A program made the position numbers and the translations under genes. Shown here piece by piece: positions 1 through 4,995 of a stretch of 5,345 nucleotides of DNA. Under the pieces are notes generated by a model, which did not search any database, was not told the DNA's origin, and worked only from the letters and a program-made list of their open reading frames with translations. Position 1 is the stretch's first letter; each line of letters begins with the position of its first letter. The stretch covers positions 1 to 5,345 of the forward strand of contig CAAFQT010000198.1 of NCBI GenBank assembly GCA_900765185.1, read 5' to 3'. Source of the stretch: an uncultured Collinsella sp. Lineage in GTDB: Bacteria; Actinomycetota; Coriobacteriia; Coriobacteriales; Coriobacteriaceae.

Positions 1-17
1 CGACGCTCTTCCGATCT
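1..17. other. Illumina adapter remnant (sequencing artefact)
   Basis: The first 17 bases, CGACGCTCTTCCGATCT, are identical to the 3' end of the Illumina TruSeq universal adapter. Bacterial sequence appears to begin at base 18. This is untrimmed adapter at a contig end and should not be read as biology. The reading frame of the downstream gene fragment happens to stay open through it, which would add false residues to a predicted protein. Confidence 0.93.
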
Positions 18-53
18 GAGATCGCCAAGACGATCAACGCCCGTCTGGTCTAA
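18..53 (+). CDS. 3' end of an unidentified gene (partial)
   Basis: After the adapter, the sequence reads in frame as EIAKTINARLV followed by a TAA stop at 51-53. Only eleven residues remain, so I cannot name the protein. Three things support a real gene end: the codons are G/C-rich at third positions like the genes further along, the stop is clear, and a strong intrinsic terminator begins about 34 bases later. The fragment and its terminator show that the upstream transcription unit ends here and is separate from ptsH. Confidence 0.55.
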   Translation, partial: EIAKTINARLV

Positions 54-86
54 CCCCACGGCTAGCGATTAACATCGCCCCCTGTA

Positions 87-126
87 CAAAAGGCGAGGAC
101 TCCACCAGGAGCCCCCGCCTTTTTTC
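87..126 (+). terminator. Intrinsic terminator of the upstream gene
   Basis: The outer stem pairs AAAAGGCG with CGCCTTTT. The inner stem pairs CTCC with GGAG plus two more G-C pairs, interrupted by two A-C mismatches. The loop is ACCA, and the 3' side runs into a six-T tract. It lies about 34 bases after the TAA at 51-53. The A-rich 5' flank pairs with the T-tract, so it may also work in the minus direction. Confidence 0.8.
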
Positions 127-137
127 TTGCCCCTCCC

Positions 138-210
138 ATAAGTTGCGGTGAAATAGGGACTGTTTAAACGATTCAACCCCAAATTCAGTCCCTATTTCAC
201 CGCAACTTAT
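138..210. repeat. Perfect 25-bp inverted repeat (hairpin element)
   Basis: Bases 138-162 are the exact reverse complement of 186-210 (left arm begins ATAAGTTGCGGTGAAATAGG). The arms enclose a 23-base A/T-rich spacer. The element starts 12 bases after the terminator's T-tract. The GC content of the arms is lower than that of the genes. It is too long for a transcription-factor operator and no U-tract follows it, so it is not an ordinary terminator. A REP-like or MITE-like mobile palindrome, or a structured RNA, fits better. No target-site duplication is visible. Confidence 0.85.
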
Positions 211-313
211 AAAAGGGTATAGAGGGAGCTGCCCATCGAGTCTTTGTCGCGAACAGATCATCAGCCAGAATTCCTTTCAGCCGACATTACTCTGGATCGA
301 CCGAGTTTCCGCA

Positions 314-465
314 GCTTGCTCGCCCACAGGGGGCCGTGCGCGGCCTGTGAGATTTATCGCGAGTTCCGCACGAGCCGAAGAGCACTTAATGTGCTCTTCG
401 TGCGAGCAGGACTGTAGAGCAGGAAATCTCACAGGCCGCGCACGGCCCCCTGTGGGCGAGCAAGC
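314..465. repeat. Perfect 42-bp inverted repeat with nested hairpin
   Basis: Bases 314-355 are the exact reverse complement of 424-465 (left arm begins GCTTGCTCGCCCACAGGGGG). The arms are very G+C-rich. The 68-base centre contains a second perfect hairpin: CGAAGAGCAC at 376-385 and GTGCTCTTCG at 391-400, with loop TTAAT. Just outside the arms, TCCGC (308-312) and GCGGA (464-468) extend the pairing if a three-base bulge is allowed. No transposase gene or target-site duplication is visible. Candidates are a MITE or other foldback element, a REP-type palindrome, or a structured RNA. The core fact, perfect 42-bp symmetry, is directly visible. Confidence 0.9.
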
Positions 466-529
466 GGACGACAAACACATCTGTCCAATAATTCGTCTGA
501 AACATAATGAAAAACCGTTTGATGTGAGT

Positions 530-538
530 TAATATAAA
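530..538 (+). promoter_or_regulatory. ptsH: Possible -10 region of the ptsH promoter
   Basis: The segment TAATATAAA (530-538) contains two overlapping -10-like hexamers, TAATAT and TATAAA, within the only A/T-rich stretch between the large palindrome and ptsH. No good -35 hexamer lies 16-18 bases upstream, so the call rests on the -10 alone. A start just downstream would give a leader of roughly 55-60 bases. Confidence 0.3.
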
Positions 539-552
539 CAACGTCGTGAATC

Positions 553-582
553 TGACTCCTGCCACATGCATGACAGGGGTTA
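553..582 (+). promoter_or_regulatory. ptsH: Leader hairpin just upstream of the ptsH ribosome binding site
   Basis: Bases 553-561 (TGACTCCTG) can pair with 574-582 (CAGGGGTTA) to form nine base pairs, two of them G-U. The 12-base loop contains the palindrome CATGCATG (565-572). The hairpin ends eight bases before the AAGGAG ribosome binding site and has no U-tract. It could be an mRNA stabiliser, a protein-binding site or a DNA operator. Function is not shown by sequence alone. Confidence 0.35.
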
Positions 583-602
583 AACACAAAAAGGAGTCAA
601 TT

Positions 603-866
603 ATGGTTTCTGAGAAGGCTACCCTCGTTAATCCTCAGGGTCTGCACATGCGTCCGGCTGGTCTGTTCGCCTCCACCATGGGCAAGTACGCCTGTGACGT
701 GACGGTCGTCACCCCCGAGAAGGAGGTCAACGGCAAGTCCCCGATGGCACTTATGGCTGCTGGTATCCCCTGCGGCACCGAGGTCGAGGTCAAGTGCGAC
801 GGCGCTGACGAGGCCGAGGCTCTGGCTGCTGCCATCGAGCTCATCAAGAGCGGTCTTGGCGAGTAG
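603..866 (+). CDS. ptsH: HPr, phosphocarrier protein of the PTS
   Basis: The 87-residue product is a typical full-length HPr. It is the soluble cytoplasmic carrier that takes phosphate from enzyme I on His15 and passes it to sugar-specific EIIA domains. The active-site segment NPQGLHMRPAG puts the histidine at residue 15 and Arg at 17. The second conserved block, NGKSPMALMAAG, puts Ser46 at the position that HPr kinase/phosphorylase modifies in Firmicutes. Two residues are unusual: Met16, where Ala, Thr or Ser is normal, and Pro47 directly after Ser46. The ATG at 603 is chosen because AAGGAG (591-596) lies six bases upstream and the product then starts MVSEKATL, as HPr should. An in-frame ATG at 546 would add 19 residues unlike HPr and overlap the leader. 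ptsI follows after 127 bases with a hairpin between. Whether Ser46 is used cannot be judged, since no HPr kinase gene is in the window. Confidence 0.96.
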   Translation: MVSEKATLVNPQGLHMRPAGLFASTMGKYACDVTVVTPEKEVNGKSPMALMAAGIPCGTEVEVKCDGADEAEALAAAIELIKSGLGE

Positions 867-909
867 AACTCAAACGGGTCGCATGTTGAACAACTAAGTT
901 CATATTTGG

Positions 910-947
910 GGGCGCAGTGACCTGTTGTAAGGTAGCTGCGCTCTTTT
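910..947 (+). terminator. Terminator-like attenuator between ptsH and ptsI
   Basis: GCGCAG (912-917) pairs with CTGCGC (936-941). An inner ACCT/AGGT stem follows after a two-base mismatch, with loop GTTGTA, and two further outer pairs (one G-U) extend the base. The 3' side runs directly into TCTTTT. The shape is that of a moderate intrinsic terminator. Lying between the two general PTS genes, it would let part of the transcripts stop after ptsH, giving more HPr than enzyme I. I see no clear second promoter between it and ptsI, so partial read-through is the likely source of ptsI mRNA. Confidence 0.65.
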
Positions 948-993
948 GTCATGGATATGGCAAAACGCTTTATCACATGACACGGAGAGAGGA

Positions 994-2703
994 ATGGGAA
1001 TGTATCAGGGAGTCAACGCTTCCGAGGGCATCGGTATCGGCACCGTCATGGTCGCCGTCGATCCCGACTTGACGTTTGAGCCGCACGAGGTTGCTGATTC
1101 GGCAGCAGAGAAGGAGCGCTATCAGTCCGCTCTTTCGGTCTTCTGCGAGAAGACCCAGGCTCAGGCCGACCATATGAAGGAGACGGTGGGCGAGGCCGAG
1201 GCCGAGATCATGAGCGGACACATTGTCCTGGCTCAGGACCCGGGCATGACTGACGCCATCAACGCCGCCATTGACGGCGGTACCTGCGCCGAGCAGGCGC
1301 TCATGGACACCTCGACCATGTTTGAGAACATGTTCCTGTCCATGGACGACGAGATGTTCCGTCTGCGCGCGGCCGACATCGCCGACATCCGCACCGGTAT
1401 TCTGGCCGAGCTGCTGGGCAAGGAGGTCGTCGACCTTTCCGTCCTGCCCGAGAACACCGTCGTTGTCGTGCACGACCTCACGCCGTCCATGACCGCCACG
1501 ATCGATAAGGCCCACGTTGCCGGCATCGTCACCGAGACCGGTGGCCGCACGTCGCACTCCGCGATCATCGCGCGCGCCCTCGAGATCCCGGCTGTCCTTT
1601 CGGTTTCCAACAGCTGCACCGCGCTGCGCAACGGTATGACCGTTGTCGTCGACGGCGGCAAGGGTATCGTCGAGGCCGATCCCGACGAGGAGACGCTCGC
1701 TGCCTACACCGCCAAGGCCGAGGCCTTCGCTGCCGAGAAGGCAGCCCTCGAGGCCTTCCGTGGTAAGCCGTCCGTGACTGCCGATGGCATTAAGAAGATC
1801 ATCGCCTGCAACATCGGTAACCCCGATGACGTGCCCAACGCGCTCGATCACGACGCCGAGGCCATCGGTCTGTTCCGCTCCGAGTTCCTGTTCATGGACT
1901 CCGCTGAGCTTCCTTCCGAGGAGGAGCAGTTCAACGCCTACCGTAAGGTCGCCAGCGCGCTCAAGGGTGCTCCGGTCATCATCCGCACGCTCGATGTGGG
2001 CGGCGACAAGGAGATTCCGTATCTGCATATGGTCAAGGAAGACAACCCCTTCATGGGCTTCCGCGCCGTGCGTTACTGCCTGGCCAATCCCGACCAGTAC
2101 AAGGTCCAGCTCCGCGCTCTGCTGCGCGCTAGCGCCTTCGGTGACGTCAAGATCATGATCCCGCTCGTCACCTGCGTCGAGGAGGTCTTGGCTGTCAAGG
2201 AGCTCGTCGAGCAGTGCAAGGCCGAGCTGACCGAAGAGGGTCGCAAGTTCAATGAGAACATCGAGGTCGGCATCATGGTCGAGACGCCCGCCGCTTCGCT
2301 GCTCGCAGACCGTCTTGCCGAGGTTGCCGACTTCTTCTCCATCGGCACCAACGACCTGATCGGCTACACCATGTGCGCCGACCGTGGCAACGACACCATC
2401 TCCAACCTGTACCAGGTGTACTATCCCGCCGTGCTCCGTTCGCTCAAGAACATCATCGAGAGCGGCGTGAAGGCCGGCATCATGGTCGGTATGTGCGGCG
2501 AGGCCGCTGCCGATCCGCTGCTCGAGCCGCTGCTGATCAGCTGGGGCCTGGAGGAGTTCTCGATGAGCGCTCCGTCGATCCTGCGCGCCCGCAAGACCAT
2601 CAGCCAGTGGACCAAGGCCGAGTGCGACGAGCTCGCCGAGAAGGCACTCGCCTGCAACACCGCCGCCGAGGTCAAGGCACTGCTCGAGTCCGCAGCTCGC
2701 TAA
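994..2703 (+). CDS. ptsI: PTS enzyme I (PEP-protein phosphotransferase)
   Basis: The 569-residue product is a full-length cytoplasmic enzyme I, close to the usual 570-575. It autophosphorylates from PEP and transfers the phosphate to HPr. The N-terminal half ends in the swivel-domain motif TETGGRTSHSAIIAR, with the phosphorylated histidine at residue 188. The C-terminal PEP-binding barrel shows GLFRSEFLFMD (about 292-302), RTLDVGGDK (331-339), NPFMGFRAVR (351-360), the signature FSIGTNDLIGYTMCADR (448-464) and GMCGEAAAD with the catalytic cysteine at 501. All key catalytic residues are therefore present. The start is ambiguous. ATG at 994 has GGAG six bases upstream, and ATG at 1000 has GAGG seven bases upstream and gives MYQGVNASEGIGIG, also a normal enzyme I start. 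The choice changes only two residues. The next gene starts 74 bases after the stop with no U-tract terminator between, so co-transcription with the first kinase is likely. Confidence 0.97.
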   Translation: MGMYQGVNASEGIGIGTVMVAVDPDLTFEPHEVADSAAEKERYQSALSVFCEKTQAQADHMKETVGEAEAEIMSGHIVLAQDPGMTDAINAAIDGGTCAEQALMDTSTMFENMFLSMDDEMFRLRAADIADIRTGILAELLGKEVVDLSVLPENTVVVVHDLTPSMTATIDKAHVAGIVTETGGRTSHSAIIARALEIPAVLSVSNSCTALRNGMTVVVDGGKGIVEADPDEETLAAYTAKAEAFAAEKAALEAFRGKPSVTADGIKKIIACNIGNPDDVPNALDHDAEAIGLFRSEFLFMDSAELPSEEEQFNAYRKVASALKGAPVIIRTLDVGGDKEIPYLHMVKEDNPFMGFRAVRYCLANPDQYKVQLRALLRASAFGDVKIMIPLVTCVEEVLAVKELVEQCKAELTEEGRKFNENIEVGIMVETPAASLLADRLAEVADFFSIGTNDLIGYTMCADRGNDTISNLYQVYYPAVLRSLKNIIESGVKAGIMVGMCGEAAADPLLEPLLISWGLEEFSMSAPSILRARKTISQWTKAECDELAEKALACNTAAEVKALLESAAR

Positions 2704-2720
2704 TTTGGTATCAGAGGTAA

Positions 2721-2750
2721 CCGCGTGGTTGGAATGGGCCGGCCACGCGG
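2721..2750 (+). promoter_or_regulatory. Intercistronic G+C-rich hairpin
   Basis: CCGCGTGG (2721-2728) pairs perfectly with CCACGCGG (2743-2750). Two G-U pairs and two more G-C pairs extend the stem inward to 12 bp around the loop AATGGG (2733-2738). No T-tract follows (CCCTCACA), so it is unlikely to be an intrinsic terminator. Its place between ptsI and the kinase suggests an mRNA processing or 3'-end stabilising structure that could set their relative levels, or a DNA operator. The hairpin is seen; the role is inferred. Confidence 0.6.
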
Positions 2751-2777
2751 CCCTCACATATACAGGGGGTACTGTAA

Positions 2778-3710
2778 ATGTTCTACACGCTAACCGCTAA
2801 CCCGGCTGTCGACATGACGGTTTCGAGCTCTCCGCTCGAGCCCGACGAGAACGTCCGCACCGGCTCGGCCAGCTACACGGCTAACGGCAAGGGCCTCGAC
2901 GTGTCCTTCGCCTTTAAGAAGATGGGCGTCGACACCGTCGCGCTCGGCTTCTTCGCCGGCTTCACGGGCAAGTTCATCGTCGAGGAGGTCATGAACCTGG
3001 GTTGCCTCTGCCGCCCGGTCTGGACCGACGGTATCACGCGCATTAACACCTACGTCAACGATGGCCAGCACGAGTACGGCATCCTGAACCCGGGTGCTCC
3101 GATCACGCCGCAGCACCAGGAGGAGCTCTACAACATCCTGGACACCGCGGGCGATCTCGAGTGCCTGATCGTTTCCGGCTCCGTGCCTCCCAAAGCTACG
3201 CCTGACTTCCTGGCTAAGGTCATGGAGCACGCTCAGGCCCGTGGCGCCGACGTCGTCCTGGACCTGTCCTCCGACAAGCTCAAGGAGCTCGCTCACAAGA
3301 AGCCGCTGCTCATTAAGCCGAACCATCACGAGATGAAGGCTATCTTCGGCGTGCCGGTCGACACCGACGACGAGGTCCGCGTTGCCATGAAGCTGGCTCA
3401 CGAGGCCGGCGTCCAGAACGTGCTGCTCACCCGTGGTAGCCGCGGTGACGCTTACTTCTCCAACGGCGAGGACATCTGGTACGCCAAGCGTGAGTTCAAC
3501 ATCAAGCTGGTCTCTTCCGTCTGTGCCGGCGACTGCACCCTCGCTGCATTCCTGCACAAGTGGTACAGGAATCGCGACAACGTCGAGGAGGCCATGAAGC
3601 TCGCTATGGCCACCGGCGCTAACGTCGCCGAGTCCGTCGGTATTGGTGACTTCGGTCACGTCGACGAGTACAGCAAGCGCGTTGCCGTCCGCAAGCTCGA
3701 TCGTCAGTAA
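2778..3710 (+). CDS. pfkB: PfkB-family sugar-phosphate kinase, 1-phosphofructokinase-like (copy 1)
   Basis: This 310-residue protein has the FruK/LacC type of ribokinase fold, whose members use ATP to phosphorylate fructose-1-phosphate or tagatose-6-phosphate to the bisphosphate. Visible family features are MFYTLTANPAVD at the start with Asp12, the glycine motif TANGKGLDVS (about 34-43), GFFAGFTG, TDGITRIN, IVSGSVPP, the LLIKPN block, and the ATP/anion-hole segment SSVCAGDCTLAAF with the catalytic base Asp252. Three positions are unusual. The family GGKG is NGKG (Asn36), the following Asn is Asp41, and GAGDS is CAGDC (Cys249, Cys253). About half of its residues match the second kinase downstream, so the two are paralogues. 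The start has a G-rich site (AGGGGG) eight bases upstream. It follows ptsI in the same direction and ends at a strong terminator. Substrate is inferred from family and PTS context; a changed sugar specificity is possible. Confidence 0.88.
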   Translation: MFYTLTANPAVDMTVSSSPLEPDENVRTGSASYTANGKGLDVSFAFKKMGVDTVALGFFAGFTGKFIVEEVMNLGCLCRPVWTDGITRINTYVNDGQHEYGILNPGAPITPQHQEELYNILDTAGDLECLIVSGSVPPKATPDFLAKVMEHAQARGADVVLDLSSDKLKELAHKKPLLIKPNHHEMKAIFGVPVDTDDEVRVAMKLAHEAGVQNVLLTRGSRGDAYFSNGEDIWYAKREFNIKLVSSVCAGDCTLAAFLHKWYRNRDNVEEAMKLAMATGANVAESVGIGDFGHVDEYSKRVAVRKLDRQ

Positions 3711-3738
3711 TCGAACCGCGACATATTCGTGCGCATGT

Positions 3739-3769
3739 GGCGCCCCGGTTTCGGCTGGGGCGCCTTTTT
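3739..3769 (+). terminator. Intrinsic terminator after the first kinase
   Basis: GGCGCCCC (3739-3746) pairs perfectly with GGGGCGCC (3757-3764) around a ten-base loop, followed at once by TTTTT. It lies 28 bases after the TAA of the first kinase. This ends the ptsH-ptsI-kinase transcription unit and implies that the second kinase needs its own promoter. Confidence 0.92.
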
Positions 3770-3835
3770 GTTCCGTCACGGGGGAGAGGTGTTCCGCCGT
3801 ACTTCATCGCTTCCACACCGTTCACCGAGTTGTCC

Positions 3836-3864
3836 TAGCCTTTTACCGATGCGTGGAATATACT
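3836..3864 (+). promoter_or_regulatory. Probable promoter of the second kinase
   Basis: TATACT (3859-3864) is a good -10 hexamer, differing from TATAAT at one base. The -35 is weak: TAGCCT (3836-3841) stands at the ideal 17-base spacing but matches the consensus at only three bases, and TTGTCC (3830-3835) is a better hexamer at too long a distance. The preceding terminator and the 35-base distance from -10 to start codon make a promoter here plausible. Confidence 0.5.
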
Positions 3865-3898
3865 TTCATTAACACGTTGCTTCGTGAAAGGAACATTC

Positions 3899-4831
3899 AT
3901 GATTTACACGCTCACTGCAAATCCCGCCATTGACTACAACATCGCCTGCGACGGTCTTGCTGCCAACACCGTCACGCGTACCCGCAACGCCGTCTACACG
4001 CCCAACGGCAAGGGCCTCAACGTCTCGTTTACGCTTGACCACTACGGCGTCGACACCACGATCCTGGGCTTTTTCGCCGGTTTCTCGGGCGAGTTTATCG
4101 TTAAGGGCGCCGAGGCCCTGGGCGTGCCCGTCAAGCCCGTGTGGACCGACGGCATTACGCGCGTCAATGTGTTCCTCAACGCCGGCCCCGACACCGAGTA
4201 CAACATGGTCAACGCCGGTGCCGCCATCAACGAGGCTAACGAGCAGGAGATGTTTGAGCTCATCGATTCGCTCGATGACATGACCTGCCTGGTCATCAGC
4301 GGCTCGCTGCCTCCCAACACTTCCGAGGGCTTCCTGGCCGAGGTCCTGCGCCGCGTCAAGGCCAAGGGGGCCGAGTTCGTCCTCGACATCTCGAGCCATC
4401 AGCTGGCAGACCTCATTGCCATGGAGCCACTGCTGATCAAGCCCAATGACGACGAGCTGCTCGATATCTTTGGCATTAAGGTGAGCGGTGGCGACGACGA
4501 GTCCGTCAAGGGCGCGATGGCCGAGCTGCACGCCAAGGGCGCCAAGAACGTGCTGCTGACCCTTGGTGGCGCCGGTGCGTACTTCTCCAACGGCGAGCAC
4601 ATCTGGTTTGCCAATCGCACCTTCGACGTCAAGCTGCTGTCGACGGTGTGCGCCGGCGATTCCTCGCTGGCTGCCTTCCTGTCCGTATGGCACGACGCCC
4701 CCGAGCGAGTCGAGGATGCCCTGCGCCTTTCGATGGCTACCGGCGCCAACGTGGTCGAGTGCCCGGGTCTGGGCGATTTTGCCAAAGTGGACGAATATAA
4801 GAAGCACATCGAGGTTCGCCAGGTCTGCTAG
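3899..4831 (+). CDS. pfkB: PfkB-family sugar-phosphate kinase, 1-phosphofructokinase-like (copy 2)
   Basis: This 310-residue protein has exactly the length of the kinase upstream, and about half of its residues match it by eye. It is a cytoplasmic FruK/LacC-type PfkB kinase expected to turn a hexose monophosphate (fructose-1-phosphate or tagatose-6-phosphate) into the bisphosphate. It shows MIYTLTANPAID with Asp12, TPNGKGLNVS (about 34-43), GFFAGFSG, TDGITRVN, VISGSLPP, LLIKPN and STVCAGDSSLAAF with the catalytic base Asp254. It keeps the family Asn41 and the Ser after the catalytic Asp, so it is the more conventional copy. It still shares Asn36 (NGKG) and Cys251 (CAGD) with copy 1, which suggests these changes predate the duplication. 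ATG at 3899 is chosen because AAAGGA lies six to seven bases upstream. A GTG at 3884 in the same frame has no such site. It appears to be a single-gene unit with its own promoter and terminator. Confidence 0.89.
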   Translation: MIYTLTANPAIDYNIACDGLAANTVTRTRNAVYTPNGKGLNVSFTLDHYGVDTTILGFFAGFSGEFIVKGAEALGVPVKPVWTDGITRVNVFLNAGPDTEYNMVNAGAAINEANEQEMFELIDSLDDMTCLVISGSLPPNTSEGFLAEVLRRVKAKGAEFVLDISSHQLADLIAMEPLLIKPNDDELLDIFGIKVSGGDDESVKGAMAELHAKGAKNVLLTLGGAGAYFSNGEHIWFANRTFDVKLLSTVCAGDSSLAAFLSVWHDAPERVEDALRLSMATGANVVECPGLGDFAKVDEYKKHIEVRQVC

Positions 4832-4864
4832 TTCCGGCACCTTGTCTGAATAGTTTGATTATTT

Positions 4865-4898
4865 CGCATCCGTCTTAGACTAGGACGGATGCGTTTTT
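4865..4898 (+). terminator. Intrinsic terminator after the second kinase
   Basis: CGCATCCGTC (4865-4874) pairs perfectly with GACGGATGCG (4884-4893) over ten bases with a nine-base loop, followed directly by TTTTT. It begins 34 bases after the TAG stop at 4829-4831 and isolates the second kinase from the tRNA-processing gene that follows. Confidence 0.93.
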
Positions 4899-4935
4899 GT
4901 TTATCGGACTTGCGTGTGCAGTGGAGGCTGTTTCT

Positions 4936-4944
4936 TGCTAGACT
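4936..4944 (+). promoter_or_regulatory. Possible extended -10 promoter of cca
   Basis: TGCTAGACT reads as an extended -10: TG, one base, then TAGACT, a four-of-six match to TATAAT. No clear -35 is present 17 bases upstream, which extended -10 promoters can tolerate. A new promoter is needed here because a strong terminator lies just upstream. Confidence 0.35.
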
Positions 4945-4960
4945 TCTTGCAGACGCAATC

Positions 4961-4994
4961 GATAGCCAATTTGATAGCCACAGGAGGCCACAGG
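4961..4994 (+). repeat. Short direct repeats in the cca leader
   Basis: GATAGCCA occurs at 4961-4968 and 4973-4980, and CCACAGG at 4978-4984 and 4988-4994, overlapping the AGGAGG ribosome binding site (4982-4987). They may be chance or slippage products in the leader. No function is evident. Confidence 0.5.
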
Positions 4995-4995
4995 T

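Larger units (their letters stand above)
54..602. other. Non-coding region upstream of ptsH
   Basis: This stretch of about 550 bases has no convincing gene. It holds the terminator of the preceding gene, two unrelated perfect inverted repeats (138-210 and 314-465), and the A/T-rich promoter and leader zone of ptsH (about 480-602). Bases 211-313 show nothing I recognise. Short open frames across 277-532 exist on both strands only because the palindrome reads the same on either strand, and they have no ribosome binding site. Confidence 0.7.

Noticed and set aside
138..465. CRISPR array
   Set aside because: The repeats are inverted pairs of two different sequences, not direct repeats with regular spacers, and no cas gene is present.
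508..525. Possible CcpA-type cre operator around AAAACCGTTTG
   Set aside because: It has a short odd palindrome with a central CG but does not fit the 14-base cre pattern when aligned base by base.
277..589. Short open frames on both strands through the large palindrome, sharing a peptide such as NLTGRARPPVGEQA
   Set aside because: The shared peptide comes from the perfect inverted repeat being read on either strand. None has a ribosome binding site or a recognisable domain.
546..602. Upstream ATG at 546 as the ptsH start
   Set aside because: It would add 19 residues absent from HPr proteins, runs through the leader hairpin, and lacks a ribosome binding site. The ATG at 603 has AAGGAG six bases upstream.
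2721..2750. Intrinsic terminator after ptsI
   Set aside because: The stem is strong but is followed by CCCTCACA rather than a T-tract, unlike the clear terminators at 3739-3769 and 4865-4898.
973..2757. A 594-codon open frame on the minus strand opposite ptsI, and similar minus-strand frames opposite both kinases (2790-3779, 3869-4840)
   Set aside because: These are shadows produced by the strong G/C third-position bias of the plus-strand genes. They encode low-complexity Val/Gly/Asp/Leu-rich sequence without domains, while the plus strand encodes clear enzymes.
3884..3898. GTG at 3884 as the start of the second kinase
   Set aside because: The AAAGGA site lies after this codon and correctly precedes the ATG at 3899, which gives the family-typical start MIYTLTANP and the same length as copy 1.
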